NCBI GenBank assembly: GCA_031265715.1
Contig: JAISCG010000134.1
Span: 1 to 19,198 of the forward strand
Source of the DNA: Holosporaceae bacterium
GTDB taxonomy: Bacteria > Pseudomonadota > Alphaproteobacteria > UBA3830
Direction: 5' to 3'
DNA length: 19,198 bases
The notes beneath the pieces are model-generated. The model saw nothing but the letters and a program-made list of their open reading frames with translations, did not search any database and had not been told where the DNA came from. The position numbers were made by a program, and so were the translations under genes. Shown in pieces: positions 1 through 5,800 of the stretch (its first letter is position 1; each line of letters opens with the position of its first letter).

Positions 1-2009
1 TCATAACGGAATTCTCCCAGGGAGCGACTGCCAACAAAAGCGACGAATATACGACCGAATACTACGCAACGATTCGTCCGAAACTGTGGCTGCTGACCCT
101 CGACAGAAACAGCCTGATTTTTCAAGAAAAAACGGCAATCGATATCATAAAACAGGTGCTGGATGATCTCGCGATCAGCGACGTCGAGGATAAAACCAAA
201 AGCTGCGGGAAAGTTCAGCGGGAATATTGCGTGCAATACAGCGAAAGCAGTTTCGCTTTTATTTCCAGACTGATGGAAGATGAAGGAATTTTCTACTTTT
301 TTAAGCATGAAAAAAACAAACACACCCTTGTGTTGGCCGACGCCTCGAGCGCGCACGCAAAACCTCCGGCCGGCGAATCCAAGGTGGAGTTTTTCCGTGG
401 GGTTAACGATGTATTTCCGCTCGGAAAAGTCTTCGATACAAAAATGACAAGCGCCGTAAATACCGGCGGATATTCTTCCTCCGACTACAATTACACGATT
501 TCCCAAACGGATCTTTTCGGAAAGCTGGACTGCAAATACAAAGGCGAAATGTATTACGAATATCCGGGAACGTTTTCGAAATTAAACGAAGGGCAGGATT
601 TATCAAAACTGCGGGTGGAGTTGTTCGAATTTAATCACTGTTTGCTCTGTGCTTCATCGACGGCGGCCAACCTGACTCCGGGTTTTTTGTTTACGGTTGC
701 CGAGCATCACGTTGAAAAATTCAACAAAGAGTATGTTGTCTACGAAGTCGAACATTCCTACAATTTTTCCGCTTCCTCCGGATTCATATACCGAAACCGG
801 TTTCGCGCTTTCGAAAAAGGGGTGGAATTCCGACCTTCGAGGAAAACTCCGAAGCCTCGCATCTACGGAAATCAAACGGCCGTCGTCACATGCCCGTCGG
901 GAGAGGAAATATTCCGCAACGAACACTGCAGTGTAAAAGTGCATTTTCACTGGGATCAGGCCGGAAAAAAGGACGAAAAAGATTCCTGCTGGATACGTGT
1001 CGCCCAGGTGCTCGCCGGCAGCGGCTGGGGCGGAATTTTCGTTCCGCGAATAGGACAGGAAGTGGTCGTTTCCTTTATCGAAGGCGATCCGGACAGGCCT
1101 CTCATCGTCGGCTGCGTGTATAACGACAAAAACATGCCGGCCTACACCGACAAGGAAGCGATGAAATCCTCACTGAAAACCGTAACATTCACGGACGAAG
1201 CGGGATTCAACGAACTGAGATTCAACGACGAAAAAGATAAAGAAGAAATATACGTGCATGCGCAAAAAGATGTGTACATTGATATTAAATATTCCAGAAA
1301 AACGGAAATAGAAGAATCGGACGATACTCTGGATTTGTTCAAGGGATCCCGAAATATCACGCTGCAATCGAAGGACGGCGCGATTCAGCATTCCCTCACG
1401 GTAAAGGAAGGGAACAGCCTGGTTATGCTCGAAAAAGGAGACAGTTCCGTAACATTGAAAGAAGGAAACAGCACCGTAACTCTGGAGAAAGGCGACAGAA
1501 CAATTACCCTGGGAGACGGGAACATTTCCTACGATATAAAAGGTAACTGCACCTGGAAAATATCCGGCGATTTAACGATTAAAGTCGACGGAAATATCTC
1601 CGTGGAATCGGGCAAGGTAATAACAACGAAATCCGGACAGGACACAAAAATGGAGGCCGGCACTGCTTTCAGCCTCAAGGGAGGAACCGACGTAAAAGCA
1701 GAATCCGGCACCGCATTCACCATCAAAGGGGGAACCGACGTAAAGGCAGAATCCGGCACGGCCATGGCCATAAAATCCGGCATGGCGATGGATATAAAAT
1801 CCGGCATGGCGATGGCAATAAAGGCCGGCATGAATTTGGACGCTGCAGCCACCATGGGAATGACTCTGAAAGCAAATATGATGCTGGAAGAACAGGGACA
1901 GCTGGGTGTTAAAATAGCGGGTCTCCAGGTGGAAGTAGCCGGACAGGCCATGGCCAAAATATCTGCGCCCATGATTACGATCGGAGGAGGGCTGTTGCAA
2001 CTTGGATAA
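1..2009 (+). CDS. vgrG: Type VI secretion spike protein VgrG, 5' end outside window
   Basis: The reading frame is open from base 3 to the stop at 2007-2009, so the gene begins upstream of the window; the GTG at 156 is internal. The first codons already encode the VgrG gp27-like region (YYATIRPKLWLLTLDRNS), which runs to about base 860. A gp5-like OB-fold follows at about 860-1130, with the HFHWD and GWGGIFVPRIGQEVVVSFIEGDPDRP-type signature seen in VgrG. The rest, from about 1190, is a beta-needle of short Gly/Lys/Glu repeats (VTLEKGD-type, then ESGTA and KSGMAM units). VgrG trimers sit at the tip of the T6SS tube and are fired into target cells with their cargo. No enzymatic C-terminal extension is visible; the protein ends in a plain GGG-containing tail. 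The next gene overlaps its end, so the two are probably translationally coupled. Family assignment is secure; the targets of this system cannot be read from the window. Confidence 0.95.
   Translation, partial: ITEFSQGATANKSDEYTTEYYATIRPKLWLLTLDRNSLIFQEKTAIDIIKQVLDDLAISDVEDKTKSCGKVQREYCVQYSESSFAFISRLMEDEGIFYFFKHEKNKHTLVLADASSAHAKPPAGESKVEFFRGVNDVFPLGKVFDTKMTSAVNTGGYSSSDYNYTISQTDLFGKLDCKYKGEMYYEYPGTFSKLNEGQDLSKLRVELFEFNHCLLCASSTAANLTPGFLFTVAEHHVEKFNKEYVVYEVEHSYNFSASSGFIYRNRFRAFEKGVEFRPSRKTPKPRIYGNQTAVVTCPSGEEIFRNEHCSVKVHFHWDQAGKKDEKDSCWIRVAQVLAGSGWGGIFVPRIGQEVVVSFIEGDPDRPLIVGCVYNDKNMPAYTDKEAMKSSLKTVTFTDEAGFNELRFNDEKDKEEIYVHAQKDVYIDIKYSRKTEIEESDDTLDLFKGSRNITLQSKDGAIQHSLTVKEGNSLVMLEKGDSSVTLKEGNSTVTLEKGDRTITLGDGNISYDIKGNCTWKISGDLTIKVDGNISVESGKVITTKSGQDTKMEAGTAFSLKGGTDVKAESGTAFTIKGGTDVKAESGTAMAIKSGMAMDIKSGMAMAIKAGMNLDAAATMGMTLKANMMLEEQGQLGVKIAGLQVEVAGQAMAKISAPMITIGGGLLQLG
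1683..1830 (+). repeat. Short tandem repeats inside the VgrG needle region
   Basis: A 48-base unit (starting GGAACCGACGTAAA at 1683 and again at 1731) is followed by 24-base units (ATAAAATCCGGCATGGCGATGG at 1770 and 1794, then a diverged copy). All unit lengths are multiples of three, so copy number changes would lengthen or shorten the needle without breaking the frame. The encoded units are GTDVKAESGTAF-like and AMxIKSGM-like. Confidence 0.8.
1983..1990 (+). promoter_or_regulatory. Shine-Dalgarno site deciding the TTG start of the MORN_2 gene
   Basis: GGAGGAGG lies inside the last vgrG codons, 11 bases before the TTG at 2002. No ATG or GTG is suitably placed in that frame; the first in-frame ATG is at 2083, inside the repeat array. 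The site therefore supports the TTG start and translational coupling to vgrG. Confidence 0.6.
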
Positions 2010-2556
2010 TCTGGAAATAAAAGACGAAAACGGCAAGCTGCTGCGATCAATTTCCGTGGAAGACGGAGTTCCCCACGGGGAAATGAAGATTTTTGACGAA
2101 AACGGGCAGGTATCCGCTCAACTGATCTACGAAGACGGCGTATTATCCGGACCGGCGCATTTTTTTATGGCCGGAAAACCGACGATGAACGCTTCGTTTG
2201 TAAACGGAAAACTCGAAGGCGAAGCCGAGTTATTCGCAAACGGCGTCAAAGTCGGCCTGGCGAATTTCAAAAACGGCCTTTTCGACGGAGTCTTTACCTC
2301 CTACGACAATCTGGGCAACATAATGAGAATAGCCTCCTATGCCGACGGTCAGCAGGAAGGCGATTGCAAAACATTCTATCCGGATGGAAATTTGCTGGAG
2401 CATTCCGTCTACAAAAACGGCTGTCCGGACGGAGAAGTCGTTAAGTACTTTCAGGACGGAAACGTTATGGAAATATCGACATTCGAGGATGGAAAACCCT
2501 GCGTCATCGACACCTACGATGAAGACGGCTATTTAAAATCAAGAAAGGAGGTTTAA
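2002..2556 (+). CDS. MORN_2/YwqK-type repeat protein linked to the T6SS spike
   Basis: 184 aa, TTG start, overlapping the vgrG stop by 8 bases, with a strong Shine-Dalgarno upstream. The whole protein is an array of about seven units of 22-24 residues with the pattern DENGxL...EDGVPHGEM-x(2)-F; the units contain DG-x(2)-xG-x(5)-F/Y and a turn such as PDGN or ENGQ. This is the MORN_2 variant found in YwqK-type proteins, which forms a beta-hairpin stack. There is no signal peptide, membrane segment or catalytic motif. It sits between VgrG and the PAAR-like protein, where T6SS loci usually encode an adaptor or an effector. By position I infer that it loads, caps or travels on the spike, or protects against a co-delivered toxin. 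The repeat family is clear; the role is not known. Confidence 0.85.
   Translation: MDNLEIKDENGKLLRSISVEDGVPHGEMKIFDENGQVSAQLIYEDGVLSGPAHFFMAGKPTMNASFVNGKLEGEAELFANGVKVGLANFKNGLFDGVFTSYDNLGNIMRIASYADGQQEGDCKTFYPDGNLLEHSVYKNGCPDGEVVKYFQDGNVMEISTFEDGKPCVIDTYDEDGYLKSRKEV
2542..2551 (+). promoter_or_regulatory. Near-perfect Shine-Dalgarno of the PAAR-like gene
   Basis: AGAAAGGAGG-T matches the anti-SD sequence over its full core, 6 bases before the ATG at 2558. It overlaps the last codons of the MORN_2 gene, so high expression within one transcript is expected. Confidence 0.6.
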
Positions 2557-2557
2557 A

Positions 2558-2944
2558 ATGGGACTGGGAGTTTGCTGCGGAGCAATGTCAATGTGTCCGT
2601 TCGGAGCGGCGCCGGGAACACTGGTATTTTTGCCGACACTTCTGATAATGGGAAGTGCCGGGCCGATGGGAACCTGCGCCGATACGATTCCGTTTTTAAA
2701 TGTTGCTCCGTTCGGAGTGTGCATGAGCATGGCCAACCCGGCGACGGCGGCATTGACGGCGGCCGCTTTTGGAATCCTGACTCCCGGGCCGTGCATACCG
2801 ACGCCGGCGGGAATCTGGCTTCCCACCAAACCCACCGTCGTGGCGAAAACGGGACCAATGCTGACAAGCGACTCCATGCTTATATGCGCTTTCGGAGGCG
2901 TAATTAAGATAAATGTTCCGGCTCAGTTTACTGTATTGATATAA
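2558..2944 (+). CDS. DUF4280 family PAAR-like spike-tip protein
   Basis: 128 aa, ATG start, one base after the preceding stop. It matches the DUF4280 plan from end to end: an N-terminal CCGAMSMCPFG-like motif, a PxTLVFLPT strand, the central NVAPFGVCMSMANP motif, the LTPGPCIPTP segment, and a C-terminal SMLICAFGGVI-type ending. DUF4280 proteins are PAAR-like caps of contractile injection systems (T6SS and related machines) that sharpen the spike and may carry cargo. The conserved Cys residues (6, 7, 13 and in CIP and ICAF) suggest metal binding, as in PAAR proteins. Placement directly after vgrG supports the same role. No C-terminal toxin domain is fused, so any cargo would be carried separately, possibly by the MORN_2 neighbour. 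No terminator is obvious before the next gene. Confidence 0.9.
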   Translation: MGLGVCCGAMSMCPFGAAPGTLVFLPTLLIMGSAGPMGTCADTIPFLNVAPFGVCMSMANPATAALTAAAFGILTPGPCIPTPAGIWLPTKPTVVAKTGPMLTSDSMLICAFGGVIKINVPAQFTVLI

Positions 2945-2953
2945 AAAAAACTG

Positions 2954-2982
2954 TTGTAATTCTCTTGTTTTTACTTTATATA
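2954..2982 (+). promoter_or_regulatory. Possible sigma70 promoter for the 3012 gene
   Basis: TTGTAA at 2954-2959 and TATATA at 2977-2982 are separated by 17 bases; each matches four of six consensus positions. It lies 30 bases before the ATG at 3012. Moderate match only. Confidence 0.4.
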
Positions 2983-3011
2983 GAAAACGGAATAGAAAGG
3001 GAGTATAGAAA

Positions 3012-3707
3012 ATGAAAAAAATAATTGCTTTAGCGTGTGCGCTGTTTTCGGCGGGAAATATTGCTTCAGCCATGGATTTGGCTGCAGATCTTAGGGATCA
3101 GTCAACTTTAATAAACGAGTCCAGATTTTACATGAGGGTAGATAAGGAAGGCAACGTTGTTGAAAAATACACCACTGCGGAGATAAATGATTTTTTGGTT
3201 GCCGTAAGTGATATCTACAGGACAACGAATCCTGACGAGCAAGTATCTCGTTTTAAAAGCACCTTTAGCGATTTTCTTGAAATCTTGGGGCTGGAGACTG
3301 AGAACTTTGATGGTTTTTGGGAAGATGAAGAAAGGTTTGCAGCATTCACCCATTTCAATAATTTTCTGTGGTGTACCTGCGGTTTGGAAGAATCCGCGAG
3401 AATTCCTATGTTCGAATATGAAAGAAATATCAGAGCTTCTTTGATATACGGTACCGTGAGCATAATGGATAAACAGGGGGAAATATGCTCTTTTTTTCCA
3501 TTTTTCTCTCAAACACGGGAGTTCAGGGAATGTGTTGACGGTTACTACGAACATAGGGAACAGGAGAGAAGGGGGACTGACTTAGATATGGATTTTAATC
3601 TTGACATGGTTTCTGAAGGTGAAGAGCTTACCGAAAACGAACGTATCATCGCAGATGAGACCTGGTTAGAGTATAGCATTAATACTTCTCCGGTAGATCT
3701 TCTATGA
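3012..3707 (+). CDS. Unrecognised exported protein, 231 aa
   Basis: I do not recognise the family. The ATG at 3012 follows GGGAG at 2999-3003. The N-terminus is a Sec signal peptide: MKK, a hydrophobic stretch, and an ASA-type cleavage site near residue 20. The mature part is acidic, with a DFLVAVSDIYR helix-like segment, a Trp/Phe-rich middle (ENFDGFWEDEERF) and four Cys at about positions 117-170. The C-terminal 40 residues are strongly acidic (GTDLDMDFNLDMVSEGEEL). Base composition is more AT-rich than in the T6SS genes upstream. It lies just behind a T6SS cassette but has a Sec signal, so it is more likely a periplasmic or secreted accessory protein than spike cargo. No function is proposed. 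Confidence 0.75.
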   Translation: MKKIIALACALFSAGNIASAMDLAADLRDQSTLINESRFYMRVDKEGNVVEKYTTAEINDFLVAVSDIYRTTNPDEQVSRFKSTFSDFLEILGLETENFDGFWEDEERFAAFTHFNNFLWCTCGLEESARIPMFEYERNIRASLIYGTVSIMDKQGEICSFFPFFSQTREFRECVDGYYEHREQERRGTDLDMDFNLDMVSEGEELTENERIIADETWLEYSINTSPVDLL

Positions 3708-3751
3708 TTGGGACAAATATTTCTGATTGGTTCACGACTTTGTTTGTCTCT

Positions 3752-3787
3752 ACTTTATGTGGGAAATGGAAGGGAATATAAAAAAAA
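3752..3787 (+). repeat. Diverged copy of the 5' leader of the 3012 gene
   Basis: ACTTTATGTGGGAAATGG followed by AAGGGAATATAAAAAA resembles the leader of the preceding gene at 2973-3011 (ACTTTATATAGAAAACGG, AAGGGAGTATAGAAAA). In this copy no start codon follows; instead the consensus promoter of the next gene begins. It may be the relic of a duplicated gene or a shared regulatory segment. Confidence 0.45.
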
Positions 3788-3816
3788 TTGACACAAATAA
3801 AATTATAATATATAAT
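3788..3816 (+). promoter_or_regulatory. Perfect consensus sigma70 promoter
   Basis: TTGACA at 3788-3793 and TATAAT at 3811-3816 with a 17-base spacer, so all twelve positions match the consensus. Transcription would start near 3823, which rules out the GTG at 3821 as a start and leaves a leader of about 25 bases before the ATG at 3848. Confidence 0.85.
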
Positions 3817-3847
3817 TATTGTGTTTTTAATTAATAAGGAGAGAAAT

Positions 3848-4747
3848 ATGAAGAAAGTTGTGTTGTCTGTTTTTTGTTTTACCACGTTTTTATACTCGGA
3901 CGCGCTGCCGAAAAATACGGAAGAACTTCTGTTCCAGCAGTGTTCCGTTTCCAAAATAAAAGAGAATATGGAATATATGTCTGAAGATTATTCTCTCCCC
4001 GCCAACATCGGGCCCCTTCTGGGAAGAGCCTGCGCTACACATGATAAACTGAAAACAGACTTGCTTCAGGATATTGAGGCAATATGGAAAGAAGAACAAC
4101 TTCCGGAAGTTCTTTCGCAGGCAGTTCTTAATGATGGAGGACGCGGGCGTGCAGTATTCGATGAGCCCGGACTTATATCGGCACTTTTTTGCCTATTGTC
4201 TTCGGGGGAAATTTTCCTGGGAACGGTTGATGTTGTTAAACATATAGTTCAAAAAGTGGCGGAAAACAATAACTACGGAGTTCCCATCAATATCGTATTT
4301 TTTCCATTTCTAATAGCTTTGCAAAACCCCGAGCTACGCGGCTTTTATACAGATTTCATAGATCGAATGTGGCAACAACTAAGGGAAAACAGTTCACTCG
4401 CTTACGGGAATAATAATATGCGCATTCGCCTCATCCGAAAAATATCTCCGATTCTGTTAGGAAACGATGGATTAGAGGGGAAAACTAAAATGGTGGTAAT
4501 GCTTTATGTGGCAACTTGCTCCGAACTCGGGCTAAGAATTTGGGAAAATATTATTAAGAATGGGAAACTACCCGCCGATTTTAAAATTAGCATTTTAGAT
4601 GATCTTCTGAAAAAAGACCTGGGCGGAGAAGTGAGGCGATTGAAACTTGGTCAAAAGCAGGAAAAAGTGCAGAAAGCAAAAGATGAGGTTATAAAAATCT
4701 TGCGAATCATTGGCGTAGACGCAGGGGATCTTATGGATAGGAATTGA
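3848..4747 (+). CDS. Unrecognised exported helical protein, 299 aa
   Basis: I do not recognise the family. The frame is open from a GTG at 3821, but that lies at the expected transcription start; the ATG at 3848 follows AAGGAG (3836-3841) at 6 bases and begins a Sec signal peptide (MKKVVLSVFCFTTFLYS, then DALPK). The mature protein is predicted mostly helical, with several 35-45 residue leucine/isoleucine-rich blocks (for example VVKHIVQKVAE, LIRKISPILLG, VVMLYVATCSEL) that resemble HEAT-like or alpha-solenoid spacing. The C-terminal 60 residues are rich in Lys and Glu (KQEKVQKAKDEVIKIL) and could form a coiled coil. A perfect consensus promoter directly upstream implies strong constitutive transcription as its own unit. 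Exported, strongly expressed orphans like this fit a host-interaction role, but nothing here proves it. Confidence 0.75.
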   Translation: MKKVVLSVFCFTTFLYSDALPKNTEELLFQQCSVSKIKENMEYMSEDYSLPANIGPLLGRACATHDKLKTDLLQDIEAIWKEEQLPEVLSQAVLNDGGRGRAVFDEPGLISALFCLLSSGEIFLGTVDVVKHIVQKVAENNNYGVPINIVFFPFLIALQNPELRGFYTDFIDRMWQQLRENSSLAYGNNNMRIRLIRKISPILLGNDGLEGKTKMVVMLYVATCSELGLRIWENIIKNGKLPADFKISILDDLLKKDLGGEVRRLKLGQKQEKVQKAKDEVIKILRIIGVDAGDLMDRN

Positions 4748-4824
4748 AGAAGATTTTGAAAAGGATCTTGGCTAAAACTGAGAGAAGACGCACATGCAAA
4801 AATGTTACTACTCACCTAGCCGAA

Positions 4825-4842
4825 AATTTTGCTTACAAAATT
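4825..4842 (+). other. AT-rich hairpin
   Basis: AATTTTG, loop CTTA, CAAAATT: a perfect 7-bp stem, with possible outer pairing of CTCAC (4811-4815) and GTGGG (4844-4848). There is no U-tract, so it is not a typical terminator. It could mark the left end of the element whose right end lies near 5060, or the 3' end of the upstream transcript. Confidence 0.35.
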
Positions 4843-4895
4843 AGTGGGTTGTGATACGTAATGTATAGATTATAAAAGTAAAAATGTTTGGATAG

Positions 4896-4988
4896 ATGGA
4901 AGAAGTAACCTGCAATGAATTGCTAAGAGCAGAAAACGTTGAGCTTAGGCGACAAATCGGTATTCTCTTAGAAAGAGATTGCATTTAA
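4896..4988 (+). other. Possible 30-aa remnant ORF with a coiled-coil stretch
   Basis: ATG to TAA encodes MEEVTCNELLRAENVELRRQ and ten further residues. The LLRAENxELRRQI stretch resembles the N-terminal coiled coil of IS66-type TnpC or other transposases. No Shine-Dalgarno is seen. It is most likely a gene fragment in a region of mobile-element debris, not a working gene. Confidence 0.2.
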
Positions 4989-5067
4989 AATTTGGGACTA
5001 GGATTTATCCTCATAGGGATTCCTTTAGGGCAAGTTCACACCACCGGCTTTAGCCGGTGAGTTGTTG
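4989..5067 (+). mobile_element. IS200/IS605-type right-end remnant (possible omega-RNA-like tail)
   Basis: The stretch holds several small G/C-rich stem-loops: ATCC-TCATA-GGGAT near 5008-5021, CCTTTAGGG at about 5023-5031, and a perfect 7-bp hairpin CACCGGC-TTTA-GCCGGTG at 5042-5059 followed by AGTTGTTGAT. A terminal CACCGGCTTTAGCCGGTG-type hairpin preceded by CCTTTAGGGCAAGTTCA is the arrangement I know from right ends of IS200/IS605 elements downstream of tnpB. No tnpA or tnpB reading frame is present on either strand of the 4748-5207 gap, so this would be an orphan end. The rest of that gap shows no convincing gene. Confidence 0.5.
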
Positions 5068-5083
5068 ATGAAAGGAGACCGAC

Positions 5084-5137
5084 ATGCGTAAATCGCACGA
5101 TGTGAATCATCGCCGTTTTACGACGGACGATCATTAA
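5084..5137 (+). CDS. Possible 17-aa leader peptide ORF
   Basis: The ATG at 5084 is preceded by AAAGGAG (5071-5077) at 6 bases and encodes MRKSHDVNHRRFTTDDH, rich in His, Arg and Asp. It ends inside a possible terminator hairpin, an arrangement that recalls attenuator leaders. It is very short and may be chance. Confidence 0.2.
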   Translation: MRKSHDVNHRRFTTDDH

Positions 5138-5146
5138 CGGTTTTTT
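5113..5146 (+). terminator. Possible intrinsic terminator
   Basis: CCGTT at 5113-5117 can pair with AACGG at 5136-5140, followed directly by six T. The stem is short and the loop is 18 bases, so this is weak. Confidence 0.3.
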
Positions 5147-5198
5147 AACTTTTCATTGTGTGTTGCCGAAAATTTCGCTAATCTTAGAAAAAAGTGCC

Positions 5199-5203
5199 GG
5201 AGG
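5199..5203 (+). promoter_or_regulatory. Shine-Dalgarno deciding the zinc-ribbon protein start
   Basis: GGAGG precedes a double ATG. The spacer is 1 base to the ATG at 5205 and 4 bases to the ATG at 5208, so the second is favoured. The upstream GTG at 5160 has no such site. Confidence 0.5.
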
Positions 5204-5207
5204 GATG

Positions 5208-5792
5208 ATGATAGTTGTATGTCCGTCGTGTTCGTGTAAATATTCCGTTCAGCCCGAAGCGATCGGCCGGGAAAAATTGGTGCGCTGCGCCATGTGTTGG
5301 ACGACGTGGCAGCAGTCGTCTTCCGGTGAAATTGACAAACACCGGAGAGTTCGTCACATCACGAAGTGGACGTTTTTCTGGTTCACTGTTTTCGTCTCAA
5401 TTTTTTCCCTGTTTTTTGCGAAAAGTGCGGTGATTAAATTCTGGCCGTCGTCCGTCGCTTTTTACGAAATGTCGGGAATTTTCGGCAGCGCCCAAAAATC
5501 CTTCATCATACAAAATTTATCGAATTTTTTTGTGGTAAAAAACAGCACGCTTTACATGGGATTGAAGGGCGAGCTGACCAACATATCCGACGACGTGCAG
5601 ATTCTTCCAAGTATTACAATTTCACTGAAAGATGAGGATGTTATCCGAAAAGAATATCCCTACGAAAAAATTTGGAGGCACAATTTAACCTACAAAAAAT
5701 TGCTCCCGGGGCAGAAAATCGTGTTCGAAACGGAGCTGCAGAGCGTCCCCTACAATAATCTGATCTGCGATATAAATTTGGATACCATATAG
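5208..5792 (+). CDS. MJ0042-type zinc-ribbon membrane protein
   Basis: 194 aa from the ATG at 5208. Residues 3-34 form an MJ0042/zinc_ribbon domain: C5-P-S-C8 ... Y12 ... VRC27-A-M-C30-x(3)-W, with the two CxxC pairs expected to bind one zinc. A basic stretch and a single transmembrane helix (about 53-72, FFWFTVFVSIFSLFF) follow. Beyond that is a roughly 120-residue beta-rich domain ending in ELQSVPYNNLICDI, similar in layout to the DUF3426-like part of these proteins. The finger would face the cytoplasm and the C-terminal domain the periplasm. It lies 8 bases upstream of ftsK, probably in one transcript. Such proteins are common in proteobacteria and have no settled biochemical role; a link to envelope or division is inferred from the neighbours. 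Confidence 0.85.
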   Translation: MIVVCPSCSCKYSVQPEAIGREKLVRCAMCWTTWQQSSSGEIDKHRRVRHITKWTFFWFTVFVSIFSLFFAKSAVIKFWPSSVAFYEMSGIFGSAQKSFIIQNLSNFFVVKNSTLYMGLKGELTNISDDVQILPSITISLKDEDVIRKEYPYEKIWRHNLTYKKLLPGQKIVFETELQSVPYNNLICDINLDTI

Positions 5793-5800
5793 AAAAACAG

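Noticed and set aside
1529..2050. Minus-strand 173-codon frame opposite the VgrG needle
   Set aside because: Repetitive antisense of the vgrG repeats.
3821..3847. GTG start 27 bases upstream of the ATG at 3848
   Set aside because: It coincides with the expected transcription start of the perfect promoter and would add residues before a normal signal peptide.
4748..5207. tRNA or CRISPR array in the long gap
   Set aside because: No cloverleaf pattern and no regularly spaced direct repeats were seen; the hairpins fit IS-end debris better.
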